A DNA stretch of 64,000 bases from an uncultured Spirochaetaceae bacterium (GTDB lineage Bacteria; Spirochaetota; Spirochaetia; Treponematales; Treponemataceae): NCBI GenBank assembly GCA_902783155.1, contig CACZPR010000118.1, positions 1-64,000 of the forward strand. The letters are read 5' to 3'. The notes below the pieces were generated by a model. That model ran no database searches, was not told the DNA's origin, and worked only from the letters and a program-made list of their open reading frames with translations. The translations under genes and the position numbers were made by a program. Below are positions 7,685 to 15,481 of the stretch, in pieces. Each line of letters begins with the position of its first letter. Position 1 is the first letter of the stretch.

Positions 7685-8122
7685 TTAATCTCCTATGCTA
7701 AATTTAGCCGTTATATTACCCTTTCCCAAAATTGATTTCAGTTCATTTTGAGAAATTCCATTTATTTTTCCAAGCTTCGTAAAGTTCCAAGTATTTACAT
7801 CGTAATAAATCGTAATCTGATTTCCCTGATACAAAATGATGTCGCCTGCCGTTGTTGTGATTTGCGTATCATTTCGCGGAAATGATTTTGGAAGAGTGCC
7901 GACTTTTTCAAAACTGCCGTAGTCATGCATTTTAACAGTTATCGGATTTTTCTTAAGCTCTTCGTAAAACGCCTTTGCAGAAGAATTGTCAGAGAGTGTC
8001 GCTGTGAGTGTGTGATTTCCGCTGTCACTTGTGATGTTGATTTTAATTTTCATATCTTTATCCTTTGCAAAAACTGAAACTGAAATTAATATGCAGAAAA
8101 AAACTGAACAAAGTCTTTTCAT
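7685..8122 (-). CDS. Exported cyclophilin-like fold protein
   Basis: 145 residues with a signal peptide (about 1-19, ending VSVFA). The mature part resembles the cyclophilin-like family that often travels with flavodoxins (ITSDSGNHTLTATL, then GTLPKSFPRNDT, DIILYQGNQITIYY, FTKLGKI). Members of this family are not shown to be peptidyl-prolyl isomerases and their ligand is unknown. The start codon overlaps the alcohol dehydrogenase stop (TAATG), showing coupling. Pairing with an exported flavodoxin suggests the two act together outside the cytoplasm. Confidence 0.8.
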   Translation of the reverse strand: MKRLCSVFFCILISVSVFAKDKDMKIKINITSDSGNHTLTATLSDNSSAKAFYEELKKNPITVKMHDYGSFEKVGTLPKSFPRNDTQITTTAGDIILYQGNQITIYYDVNTWNFTKLGKINGISQNELKSILGKGNITAKFSIGD

Positions 8123-9288
8123 TACATGCTCTCCTTCAAAACTTCTATAACCTCATCCTTGGTAAGAACCTTGTATCCGCCGTCAAGAATGAATGTCGCA
8201 CCCGCAATGCCCTCAAACATATCTGGTGTAACACCAAGTTCCGCAAGCGACAAAGATACACCAATCTCCTGCATCCAGCTCTTCATCGCATTCAAGCCTT
8301 CTTCAGCTACAGTCTGGTCAGTTTTTCCATCCGCACAAATATCCCACACATTCTTTGCAAAGCGAACAAACTTCGGTAAACCTGCATCAATCTGAGTTTT
8401 ATAGTATGCAAGACTTACCGCACTCAGAGTCATTCCGTGAGTAGCATCAGTATAGGCACCGACCGCCTGACCAATCATGTGAACCATCCAGTCCTGACTT
8501 TTTCCGCGGCCAATCAGAGTGTTCAATGCCCAGGTTGCATCCCACATCAAATTACTTCGGGCTTCATAATCTTCCGGATTTTTAACAGCGATTCGTGAAG
8601 CGTAAATAACCGAACGCATCAGACCTTCTGCAAGATAGTCGCTCGCACTGTCATCGTTGCCAGAAAAATATTGCTCGCAGATGTGATTAAAAATATCATA
8701 AATACCCGCAACCATCTGACGCTTAGGAACAGTAAAAGTAAAGCGTGGATTCAAAACAGCAAACTTAGGGAAAACTTCTTCGCCAAACACATGACCAATC
8801 TTAAGCTTCTGCTCATGGTTTGTAATTACAGAACCGCCGTTCATTTCGCTTCCGGTTCCTACCATTGTGAGAACAGCACCAACAGGAATAATGCGGTTTG
8901 CAGGCTCTTCCATCTTCACATAATATTTTTCCCAAGGGTCACCATCCCACCAGGCACCGACTGAAACACCTTTTGCATAATCAATAGCAGAACCGCCGCC
9001 AACAGCTAGAATAAAATCCACGTTTTCAGCGCGGGCAAGACGGCAGCCTTCAATCAATTTTTCGCTGGTAGGATTTGGCATAACACCCGGAAGCTCCACA
9101 ATTTCCTTACCGTTTTTCTTAAGGGCATCCACCACAGCATCGTAAATGCCGTTCTTTTTGATGGAGCCGCCACCGTAAGTAAAAAGAATCTTCTTACCAT
9201 ATTTAGGCAGTTCAGTATCTAAATAATCCAGCGCATTCTCGCCGAAATAAAGTTTGGTCGGGTTCGAATAAGAAAAGTTTCCAATCAT
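8122..9288 (-). CDS. Iron-containing (group III) alcohol dehydrogenase
   Basis: 388 residues, full length for the BdhA/YqhD-like group, which reduces aldehydes or ketones with NAD(P)H. Seen: the nucleotide-binding GGGSAIDYAKG, the conserved TGSEMNGG region, and metal ligands in IYDIFNHICEQY and DATHGMTLS. Start ATG 9288 has AAGGAG 8 nt upstream. It heads a three-gene operon with the cyclophilin-like protein and exported flavodoxin. Its promoter faces away from a TetR gene and shares a repeated operator with it. The roughly 175-nt leader contains a whole repeat element. The substrate is uncertain; a detoxification role for reactive aldehydes fits the TetR control. Confidence 0.93.
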   Translation of the reverse strand: MIGNFSYSNPTKLYFGENALDYLDTELPKYGKKILFTYGGGSIKKNGIYDAVVDALKKNGKEIVELPGVMPNPTSEKLIEGCRLARAENVDFILAVGGGSAIDYAKGVSVGAWWDGDPWEKYYVKMEEPANRIIPVGAVLTMVGTGSEMNGGSVITNHEQKLKIGHVFGEEVFPKFAVLNPRFTFTVPKRQMVAGIYDIFNHICEQYFSGNDDSASDYLAEGLMRSVIYASRIAVKNPEDYEARSNLMWDATWALNTLIGRGKSQDWMVHMIGQAVGAYTDATHGMTLSAVSLAYYKTQIDAGLPKFVRFAKNVWDICADGKTDQTVAEEGLNAMKSWMQEIGVSLSLAELGVTPDMFEGIAGATFILDGGYKVLTKDEVIEVLKESM

Positions 9289-9304
9289 GTTAATCTCCTT
9301 CTGG

Positions 9305-9433
9305 GCGTTACCGCCGCTAATGGTTCGACTTCGCTCACCAACCGCGGCGGTCGGGCTACTACAGGTTCCGCTATCGCTTCAGCCTCCTCACTTCGTTGCG
9401 GTGGCCGCTTCGCGCCTTTCGTATCCCTAACGC
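9305..9433 (-). repeat. Intergenic repeat element, copy 3, in the adh leader
   Basis: A 129-bp element bounded by GCGTTA (9305-9310) and TAACGC (9428-9433). On the minus strand it starts GCGTTAGGGATA and ends GGTAACGCCC, matching copy 2 at both ends and in the internal TAGCCCGACC segment. It lies wholly between the adh promoter and the adh Shine-Dalgarno, so every adh transcript would carry it as structured RNA. Confidence 0.75.
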
Positions 9434-9441
9434 ATTTAAGT

Positions 9442-9460
9442 AACATATCGTCACTAAATT
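9442..9460. promoter_or_regulatory. Probable TetR operator, adh side
   Basis: AACATATCGTCACTAAAT recurs with few changes at 9511-9528. This copy overlaps the predicted transcription start of the alcohol dehydrogenase operon; the other overlaps the tetR -35 box. The arrangement is what a shared repressor of both genes would need. Confidence 0.55.
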
Positions 9461-9461
9461 A

Positions 9462-9490
9462 AGAATAAGGGATAAATATTTACTTGTCAA
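9462..9490 (-). promoter_or_regulatory. Promoter of the alcohol dehydrogenase operon
   Basis: On the minus strand a consensus TTGACA (9490-9485) is followed after exactly 17 nt by TATTCT (9467-9462). No other equally good promoter lies upstream of the operon. Confidence 0.75.
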
Positions 9491-9510
9491 CACTTATTTA
9501 AAAAATAAAT

Positions 9511-9555
9511 AACATTTTGTCACTTATTGCATTTTTTAATCATACATGCTATTCT
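9511..9555 (+). promoter_or_regulatory. tetR promoter with overlapping operator
   Basis: TTGCAT (9527-9532), a 17-nt spacer and TATTCT (9550-9555), ending 6 nt before the ATG at 9562. The operator copy AACATTTTGTCACTTATT (9511-9528) runs into the -35 box. There is no Shine-Dalgarno, so a leaderless mRNA is predicted. Confidence 0.65.
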
Positions 9556-9561
9556 ACCCCT

Positions 9562-10227
9562 ATGGCCGAATATATCCGTGCAAGAAGCGATGAACACAAA
9601 GAAGAACGAATGACTCAGATTAAGGACGTAACCGCAACTCTTTTTGAAAGTGCACCTTATGCAGAAATTACGCTCACAACGATTGCAGAAAAGCTTGGCT
9701 GGTCACGTGCAAATCTTTACAAGTATGTTACGACAAAAGAAGAAATCATTCTGGAAATTGCTGCCGACAAAATGGAAGCCTACTACGGCTCGTTGATTTC
9801 TGCAATGCCGGAGGGAAACAATTTTTCAACAGAAGTAATTGCCGAATTGTGGGCTGGAATCCTCAATGCAAATCAGGATTATATGCGCTATGTGTCTTAT
9901 CTGAATCCCGTGATTGAGACCAATGTAACGGTTGAACGGCTCGCAGTTTTTAAAAAGAAATATTATGACCTTGCCTATGCTTTGCGTGACAGGCTTTCGG
10001 AAAATCTTGGCATATCGCATGAGGCTGCCTATAAAATCCAGCTGGACGTTCTGTTTTATGCTTCGTCAAATGCCGTGTGCTGCTATAAAAATCCACTTGT
10101 ACAAAAGGCTCTGAAGAAAATAAAAATCACTCCGCCGAAGATGGATTTTTATAAAGATATGAAGGACTTTTTGAAAATGCGCCTGGAATATGAAACCCGC
10201 ATCAAAATCGGACGGGAAGGCAGTTAA
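9562..10227 (+). CDS. TetR-family repressor
   Basis: 221 residues from ATG 9562; an in-frame TTG at 9517 is rejected because it lies inside the promoter. The N-terminal helix-turn-helix is clear: ATLFESAPYAEITLTTIAEKLGWSRANLYKYVTTKEEIILEI split over residues about 20-65. The C-terminal ligand domain is not assignable, but the sequence resembles TetR proteins found beside oxidoreductases. It is divergent from the adh operon and a repeated operator covers both promoters, so it probably represses both until a ligand binds. Its stop overlaps that of the HEAT gene by 4 bases. Confidence 0.9.
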   Translation: MAEYIRARSDEHKEERMTQIKDVTATLFESAPYAEITLTTIAEKLGWSRANLYKYVTTKEEIILEIAADKMEAYYGSLISAMPEGNNFSTEVIAELWAGILNANQDYMRYVSYLNPVIETNVTVERLAVFKKKYYDLAYALRDRLSENLGISHEAAYKIQLDVLFYASSNAVCCYKNPLVQKALKKIKITPPKMDFYKDMKDFLKMRLEYETRIKIGREGS

Positions 10228-10856
10228 TTCGGTCTGTCCATCGTTGCCTTAACCGCTCCTTTTGCATGAATCCTTACGACTCTGTTTTCATCTGTTTCAG
10301 AGATTTTTGTAAGCAGCTCAATGTATGGTTCCACAAACTCGGGTCGGCGTTTTCCGAGGACACGAAAAATCTCGGGGGATTCCATCCGTACTTTATCATC
10401 CGGGTCGTAAAGAAGTTCTGCAAAAACATCCATGAAATCGGCGTAAATGTCCGGAGTATTTGTCGCAATGTTTTCTGATGCCCAGATAAAATTCAACCTT
10501 ACGTTGGGCGCCTCGTCTTTTGCGAAACGGAATAAATCATTCCAATATTTTTTAATTAAATCAAAATCTGCACGGCCGATTCTTCCAAGTGCATTGAGCG
10601 CGCGTTCACGAAGCAACGGATCCATGCTATTCAAGAAATCAGCAATTGCAGGAACATGTCCAGAAATTTTTGATGGATATACCAGTCCCATTTCACCAAG
10701 AAGCCACAATGCTTTTGCCTGGATTTTTGGAGAGACGGATTCAAGCAAGAAAGCGACATCAGAAATGCTACTTTCCCATTCGGTTTTATTTCTTGTAAGT
10801 TGACCAAGCTTTTTATATAATTCAGCTTCAGTCATTTCTTCATTTTTATATGTCAT
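10224..10856 (-). CDS. HEAT-repeat protein
   Basis: 210 residues, all-helical, with about five HEAT-like units, for example SPKIQAKALWLLGEMG, DPLLRERALNALGRIG, APNVRLNFIWASENIA and DDKVRMESPEIFRVLG. No signal peptide or catalytic motif is visible. HEAT proteins are scaffolds, and this one probably binds a protein partner in the cytoplasm. The gene follows an AbrB-like gene by 13 bp and a PadR regulator gene, and GGTGA precedes ATG 10856, so the three form an operon. The natural partner may be the AbrB-like protein. Confidence 0.82.
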   Translation of the reverse strand: MTYKNEEMTEAELYKKLGQLTRNKTEWESSISDVAFLLESVSPKIQAKALWLLGEMGLVYPSKISGHVPAIADFLNSMDPLLRERALNALGRIGRADFDLIKKYWNDLFRFAKDEAPNVRLNFIWASENIATNTPDIYADFMDVFAELLYDPDDKVRMESPEIFRVLGKRRPEFVEPYIELLTKISETDENRVVRIHAKGAVKATMDRPN

Positions 10857-10869
10857 AATGAATCACCGT

Positions 10870-11337
10870 CTAATAAACTTTTATTTCGCTATCATGTTTG
10901 AAAGACTCTTCTAACAATGGACCGAAAGCACCCATCGTAAATGCTATGTCGCTGCTTCTTATTGAAAGCAACTTCATGCCTGTTTTCAATTTTAGAAATT
11001 GCATCATTTCGTCGCTAAGAAAAATCTTTCCGTCAATATTGATTTTAATCCACGAATATGCACGCCCTTTATATTTTATGAATGAACCTTCGTTGGAAGA
11101 ATAATCCCTTAACTCTGGATTATCATTTAGTATGTGTCCGAGTTTTGAAGCAGCAAGCAGACCTTTTCTTGTGACGCAAAAGCCTCCTGTTTTTTTACTT
11201 CCTGTCATCAGATATATTTTACCTTCAGACGCAATATCATATTCTTTAATTGCCTGTTCGGGAAATTGTATTATACCGCCTTCCCGTATAAGTGATTTTC
11301 CAAATATGAATTTTCCGCCTTTATTCATTTGAGGCAT
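10870..11337 (-). CDS. Protein with two AbrB-like swapped-hairpin segments
   Basis: 155 residues. Two segments share a pattern: GGIIQFPEQAIKEYDIASEG-KIYLM (about 20-45) and DGKIFLSDEMMQFLKLKTG-MKLLSIR (about 100-127). Both read as strand, proline- or serine-led helix, then glycine-strand, as in AbrB/SpoVT-type DNA-binding hairpins. A tandem arrangement could form a hairpin dimer within one chain. I do not recognise a named family. AAGGAG precedes ATG 11337. It lies between a PadR-family regulator gene (20 bp upstream) and the HEAT gene (13 bp downstream). The function may be regulatory or ligand-sensing; low certainty. Confidence 0.6.
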   Translation of the reverse strand: MPQMNKGGKFIFGKSLIREGGIIQFPEQAIKEYDIASEGKIYLMTGSKKTGGFCVTRKGLLAASKLGHILNDNPELRDYSSNEGSFIKYKGRAYSWIKINIDGKIFLSDEMMQFLKLKTGMKLLSIRSSDIAFTMGAFGPLLEESFKHDSEIKVY

Positions 11338-11357
11338 GAGTTTCTCCTTAATTGAAT

Positions 11358-11858
11358 CTACAGTTTCCCCAGCGTTTCTTTTTCCATCTGGATTATCTGA
11401 ATCATCCTGTCGATTGCACAGATGTCGATGTAGGGAACTTTTGCTGCAAGCATTTTGTCTCGGTTCTCGATTGTTCCTTTTTCGTATTCATCAAGAAGTG
11501 CAGCCCGTTTCTTTTTTTCAGCTTCGAGTTCTTTTTTTGTGAGGATTCCGGAATACATTACGGCAAGGCAAAACCAGACAGAGTCATAATCAACCCGCTC
11601 AAAAAGTGCACGGATTGTAGACTTCAATTCTGCACGACCTGCATCGGTTATCCGGTAAACAGTTTTGTTATCCGCTTTGCCAGAATCTTCTATCAGGCCT
11701 TTTTTCTCCAGGCGCAGACAGGTTTCGTAAAGAGTGGTCGCACCAATCGGATGCCAGTACTGCATGTTCATGCTGTCAATCATCTTGAGCATGTCGTAGG
11801 CATTCATTTCGCCGTGCAACAGCATTCCGCAAATTACGATTGAAGTTTTAGACAGCAT
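11358..11858 (-). CDS. PadR-family transcriptional regulator
   Basis: 166 residues with a PadR winged helix (about 1-85: SIVICGMLLHGEMNAYDML, then TTLYETCLRLEKKGLIE and VYRITDAGRAEL). A longer C-terminal helical dimerisation part follows (about 95-166, KKELEAEKKKRAALLDEYEKG). PadR proteins usually repress their own and adjacent genes and respond to small aromatic or drug-like ligands. An 18-bp perfect palindrome sits inside its promoter, strongly suggesting autorepression. It heads the operon with the AbrB-like and HEAT proteins. Confidence 0.9.
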   Translation of the reverse strand: MLSKTSIVICGMLLHGEMNAYDMLKMIDSMNMQYWHPIGATTLYETCLRLEKKGLIEDSGKADNKTVYRITDAGRAELKSTIRALFERVDYDSVWFCLAVMYSGILTKKELEAEKKKRAALLDEYEKGTIENRDKMLAAKVPYIDICAIDRMIQIIQMEKETLGKL

Positions 11859-11878
11859 AATGAAATCTCCATCAAGCG

Positions 11879-11907
11879 AATTTACTACGTATACGTAGTA
11901 TTGTCAA
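11879..11907 (-). promoter_or_regulatory. padR promoter with palindromic operator in the spacer
   Basis: On the minus strand, TTGACA (11907-11902), 17 nt, then TAAATT (11884-11879). The spacer is almost filled by the perfect palindrome TACTACGTATACGTAGTA (11883-11900). A dimer bound there would exclude RNA polymerase. Confidence 0.75.
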
Positions 11908-11950
11908 GTAAAATATGGAAAATCTTGTCTTTCATCTATTTTTTATTACG

Positions 11951-12820
11951 CTACTTTTTCCTGTTTTGGATTATCGAGCGAATCATTATAAAGCCCAGTA
12001 TCAAAATGCCGCCGAGGATTGTTTTTGTGGACGGAACTTCGCCTGCAAAAATGATTACCCAGAGAGGGTTCAAAAGCGGTTCAAGCATTGTGATGAACGA
12101 GGCTGTAAGAGCACGCACATTTCTGATGCCGATTGTGTAGAGTATGGAAGGAATGCCGATTGAAACGATGCCGACAAGAAGCAGGAAAAAAATTGATTTT
12201 AAGCTTGGCACTCCGCTTTGAATTACGAACGGCATGCAGACCACTGCGGTTATCAGATGGGAAAGTGCCATTGCTCCTCCCGAACGCTCTCTGCACCGGC
12301 GCATGAAGATTGTCGCAATTGCATAGCTGAGTCCCGACAGTGCCGCAAGGATATTTCCGAGCTGATTTCCGCTTTCAAGTCCGTCTGCAAAAAAGAGGAC
12401 GATTCCAATCATCACTCCAACGACGGTGATGTAATCTGAAGGGCGGTTCTTTTCTCCGGTCAAAAAAGGTGCAAGCAGGATGATGTAAACCGGACAGGTG
12501 TACTGCAGGAGAATTGCGTTGGCAGAGATTGTCAGTTTGTTTGCCGTCACGAACAAAATCATTGTTAGGGCATAGGAAACTGCCGCCATCCAATATGCGA
12601 ATGTTCCCTTTTTGTCCACGCGACTTTCTTCATCGCGCACAGAAAAATGGATTCTTTTTCTTGTAACTAAAAGCATAAAGCTTCCGGAAATCAGGCTTCT
12701 GATGCCGGCAATTGCAAGACCGTTCCATTCGATGTTTTTTATGAATATGCCTCCTGTGCTCCACAACACGGCACAGATTATAAGGGCAACAGGTCCGTTA
12801 ATCAGTTCTTTTATTTTCAT
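11951..12820 (-). CDS. EamA/DMT-superfamily transporter
   Basis: 289 residues with about ten membrane helices in two EamA repeats (motifs such as ALIICAVLWSTGGIFIKNI at the start, and SYAIATIFMRR and TIGIRNVRALTASFITMLEPLLNPLWVI in the second half, broken here for brevity). EamA members export amino acids, metabolites or drugs. Start ATG 12820 is preferred over an in-frame TTG at 12829; neither has a strong Shine-Dalgarno. The gene is monocistronic, upstream of the PadR operon on the same strand but separated by its own promoter region. The substrate is not predictable. Confidence 0.85.
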   Translation of the reverse strand: MKIKELINGPVALIICAVLWSTGGIFIKNIEWNGLAIAGIRSLISGSFMLLVTRKRIHFSVRDEESRVDKKGTFAYWMAAVSYALTMILFVTANKLTISANAILLQYTCPVYIILLAPFLTGEKNRPSDYITVVGVMIGIVLFFADGLESGNQLGNILAALSGLSYAIATIFMRRCRERSGGAMALSHLITAVVCMPFVIQSGVPSLKSIFFLLLVGIVSIGIPSILYTIGIRNVRALTASFITMLEPLLNPLWVIIFAGEVPSTKTILGGILILGFIMIRSIIQNRKK

Positions 12821-12936
12821 ATGAAACAATCAGCCTTTTTTGTTTTGATTGTAATATATTTTTCACTACTGCCCAAGATAATATAGTGAACTGGCCATCT
12901 TTGTAAATGGTGGTATGCCGGTTCCCTATTTCCGCC

Positions 12937-12965
12937 TTGACAGAATCCACCGGGGGATATATAGT
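12937..12965 (+). promoter_or_regulatory. trpB2 promoter
   Basis: TTGACA (12937-12942), an exact 17-nt spacer and TATAGT (12960-12965). The leader of about 72 nt to ATG 13044 contains a Shine-Dalgarno (AAGGGGG). I found no Trp-codon leader peptide or T-box in it. Confidence 0.75.
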
Positions 12966-13043
12966 TAATCAGTTACGTTTCTTTTTATAGAAACACAGTA
13001 TTTTCAAATCAATTTACGACAACACATTTAAAGGGGGACTGCA

Positions 13044-14429
13044 ATGGCAGACAACGAAATTCCTTACAAAATCTATCTCAGCGAATCGGAGATGCCGGAG
13101 GCTTGGTACAATGTGCGGGCGGACATGAAAAAAAAGCCTGCGCCGCTTCTGAATCCAGAGACGCACAAGCCATGCACGGCGGAAGAGCTTGAGCATGTTT
13201 TCTGCAAGGAACTTGTCGCACAGGAACTTAACGAGACCGACCCATACATCGCAATCCCGGAGGAAATCCGCAGCTTCTACAAGATGTACAGACCCGCGCC
13301 CCTTGTACGCGCATACTGTCTGGAGAAAAAACTCGGAACACCGGCGCACATCTACTATAAGTTTGAAGGAAACAACACATCGGGAAGCCACAAGCTGAAC
13401 TCCGCAATCGCCCAGGCCTATTATGCAAAAAAACAGGGACTCAAGGGCGTAACAACCGAGACCGGAGCCGGACAGTGGGGAACAGCCCTTTCAATGGCAA
13501 GTTCCTATTTTGGTCTGGACTGCATCGTATATATGGTAAAATGTTCATACGAGCAGAAACCGTTCCGCCGCGAAGTAATCAGGACCTATGGAGCAAAGGC
13601 AATTCCATCCCCGTCAATGGAGACAGAAGTCGGCCGCAGAATGAACGCAGAATTTCCGGGAACCACAGGCTCACTTGGATGCGCAATTTCCGAAGCCGTT
13701 GAACATGCGGTCACGCACGAAGGATACCGCTATGTGCTTGGCTCCGTCCTGAGCCAGGTACTCCTGCACCAGAGCGTGATTGGACTTGAAACGAAGACAG
13801 CCCTGGACAAATACGGAATCAAGGCCGACGTAATAATCGGATGTGCCGGCGGTGGAAGCAACCTTGGTGGACTGATTTCTCCGTTCGTCGGTGAAATGCT
13901 CCGCGGTGAAGCACAGTACAAGGTCATCGCCGTTGAACCTGCAAGCTGTCCAAGCCTTACACGCGGCGTTTATGCATACAACTTCTGCGACACGGGAAAA
14001 GTCTGTCCTCTCCAGAAGATGTACACTCTCGGAAGCAGTTTCATGCCTTCACCCAACCACGCAGGAGGATTGCGCTATCACGGAATGAGCGCGATTGTCA
14101 GCGAACTTTACGACCAGGGACTGATTGAGGCACGTTCAGTCGAGCAGACCGAAGTTTTCAAGGCGGCACAGGAATTCGCAAGGGTCGAAGGAATTCTTCC
14201 GGCACCGGAAAGCAGCCATGCAATCAAGGTTGCAATCGACGAAGCCCTCAAGTGCAAGGAAAGCGGCGAACACAGGAACATCGTTTTCGGACTCACAGGC
14301 ACAGGATATTTCGACATGAAGGCATACGAAGCATTCAACGACGGAAAGATGGTTGACTACATCCCAAGCGATGCGGACATCAAAAAAGCAACCGACGCAA
14401 TCCCAAGATTCCCGGGAAATGAATTCTAG
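13044..14429 (+). CDS. trpB: TrpB2-type tryptophan synthase beta chain
   Basis: 461 residues, the length of the TrpB2 branch rather than the roughly 400 of TrpB1. PLP enzyme features: EGNNTSGSHKLNSAIA with the Schiff-base lysine, the substrate loop ETGAGQWG, and the phosphate-binding GCAGGGSNLGG. The reaction joins indole and serine to give tryptophan. TrpB2 often stands apart from trpA and acts as an indole-salvage enzyme, which fits here because no trpA or other trp gene is present. It has its own promoter. Its stop overlaps that of the converging ferredoxin-protein gene by 4 bases. Confidence 0.93.
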   Translation: MADNEIPYKIYLSESEMPEAWYNVRADMKKKPAPLLNPETHKPCTAEELEHVFCKELVAQELNETDPYIAIPEEIRSFYKMYRPAPLVRAYCLEKKLGTPAHIYYKFEGNNTSGSHKLNSAIAQAYYAKKQGLKGVTTETGAGQWGTALSMASSYFGLDCIVYMVKCSYEQKPFRREVIRTYGAKAIPSPSMETEVGRRMNAEFPGTTGSLGCAISEAVEHAVTHEGYRYVLGSVLSQVLLHQSVIGLETKTALDKYGIKADVIIGCAGGGSNLGGLISPFVGEMLRGEAQYKVIAVEPASCPSLTRGVYAYNFCDTGKVCPLQKMYTLGSSFMPSPNHAGGLRYHGMSAIVSELYDQGLIEARSVEQTEVFKAAQEFARVEGILPAPESSHAIKVAIDEALKCKESGEHRNIVFGLTGTGYFDMKAYEAFNDGKMVDYIPSDADIKKATDAIPRFPGNEF

Positions 14430-15298
14430 TTTTCCACCCGGGCGGGCTTTCCGTTTTTGAAAGAGATTGGACCAGATATGGCGTTGTGGGGGCATGCGTG
14501 TTTACAGTCCCCGCAGCGTATACAGTCCATGCTGTCAGGATTTTTCCACACGGGTATGTCCAATTTGCACACCTTCTGGCAGGAGCCGCATTTTGTGCAC
14601 AAATCCAAATCGACACGCATACGAAGGATTGAAATCTTGTTGAAGATTCCATAGACCGCACCCAGCGGACAGATGTATCTGCAGAACGGTCTGTAGATTA
14701 TTATCGAGGAAAGAACTGTCACGGCCAGTATCACGCTTTTCCATTTGAACAGAAATCCAATCGCGCCACGCATGGCCTCATTCAAAAGGACCAGCGGAAT
14801 CCCACCCTCAAGGGTCCCGACCGGGCAGATGTATTTACAGAACCAAGGCTCCCCAAGACCTGTGATGTCCACAACAAAAAGCGGAAGCAGAATCACGAAC
14901 ACGCCAAGAAAAACAAAGCGCAGCCACCGAAGCCCCTTCTCCCCCGGAAGCCTCCTGATTTTTTTTATGAATGGGATTTTAAAAAGAAGGTCCTGCACAA
15001 GACCGAATGGACACAAAAATCCGCAGACTGTACGGCCAAGAACGGTCCCAAAGACCACCATAAGCCCCACAACATACATTGAGATTTTGTATTCCCGTGC
15101 GCCAAGGGTCGCCTGCAGAGAACCGATTGGACAGGAACCAAGCGCGCCCGGACATGAATAGCAGTTCATGCCTGGAACGCACACATATTTTGACGGTCCC
15201 CGAAAGATTTTACCCTGCACAAAGCCCTTGATGTATCCATTGGAAAGGGCAGCAAAACACGCCTGCACAACCAGACGCATTTTTCCATGCCGCCCCAT
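14426..15298 (-). CDS. Membrane 4Fe-4S ferredoxin-type protein (NapH/CcoG-like)
   Basis: 290 residues from ATG 15298; the longer frame to 15424 overlaps the upstream CXXC gene and is rejected. Several membrane helices carry cytoplasm-side cysteine motifs CGFLCPFG, CKYICPVG and CRYICPLG, plus CYSCPGALGSCP near residue 40. The C-terminus has two ferredoxin-like motifs, CTKCGSCQKVC and CIRCGDCKHACP, for two 4Fe-4S clusters. Such proteins take electrons from cytoplasmic carriers to a membrane or extracytoplasmic acceptor. It ends the trio TlpA, CXXC protein, ferredoxin protein, so the likely path is ferredoxin to CXXC dithiol to exported thioredoxin. The paralogue at 1440-1544 is destroyed, leaving this as the only intact copy here. 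Confidence 0.87.
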   Translation of the reverse strand: MGRHGKMRLVVQACFAALSNGYIKGFVQGKIFRGPSKYVCVPGMNCYSCPGALGSCPIGSLQATLGAREYKISMYVVGLMVVFGTVLGRTVCGFLCPFGLVQDLLFKIPFIKKIRRLPGEKGLRWLRFVFLGVFVILLPLFVVDITGLGEPWFCKYICPVGTLEGGIPLVLLNEAMRGAIGFLFKWKSVILAVTVLSSIIIYRPFCRYICPLGAVYGIFNKISILRMRVDLDLCTKCGSCQKVCKLDIPVWKNPDSMDCIRCGDCKHACPHNAISGPISFKNGKPARVEN

Positions 15299-15317
15299 TC
15301 CGCCACTTTTTTTTTGT

Positions 15318-15470
15318 TCAGCCAATTCCGATGCACTCCATGCAGATTCTGGTGGCCTTGATGAAAACTCCACCGGCCTCGCCGCGAAGGATTCCAAAAA
15401 CCACCAGAGCGATTCCCGCCGCAATGACCAGAGCGGAAATCAAAAGACGCTTTCTGTTCGGACCGCCCAT
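15318..15470 (-). CDS. Small CXXC-motif membrane protein (CD1871A-like), second copy
   Basis: 50 residues beginning MGGPNRKRLL, with one hydrophobic helix (about 9-28) and the same ending, RICMECIGIG, as the copy at 1560-1712. The upstream extension to 15515 runs into the TlpA gene and is not used; the Shine-Dalgarno is weak, so translation is probably coupled to TlpA, 11 bp away. The CXXC pair at residues 43 and 46 is the only cysteine motif. Inferred function: a transmembrane dithiol carrier between the ferredoxin protein and the exported thioredoxin. Confidence 0.8.
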   Translation of the reverse strand: MGGPNRKRLLISALVIAAGIALVVFGILRGEAGGVFIKATRICMECIGIG

Positions 15471-15481
15471 AGCACAACCGT

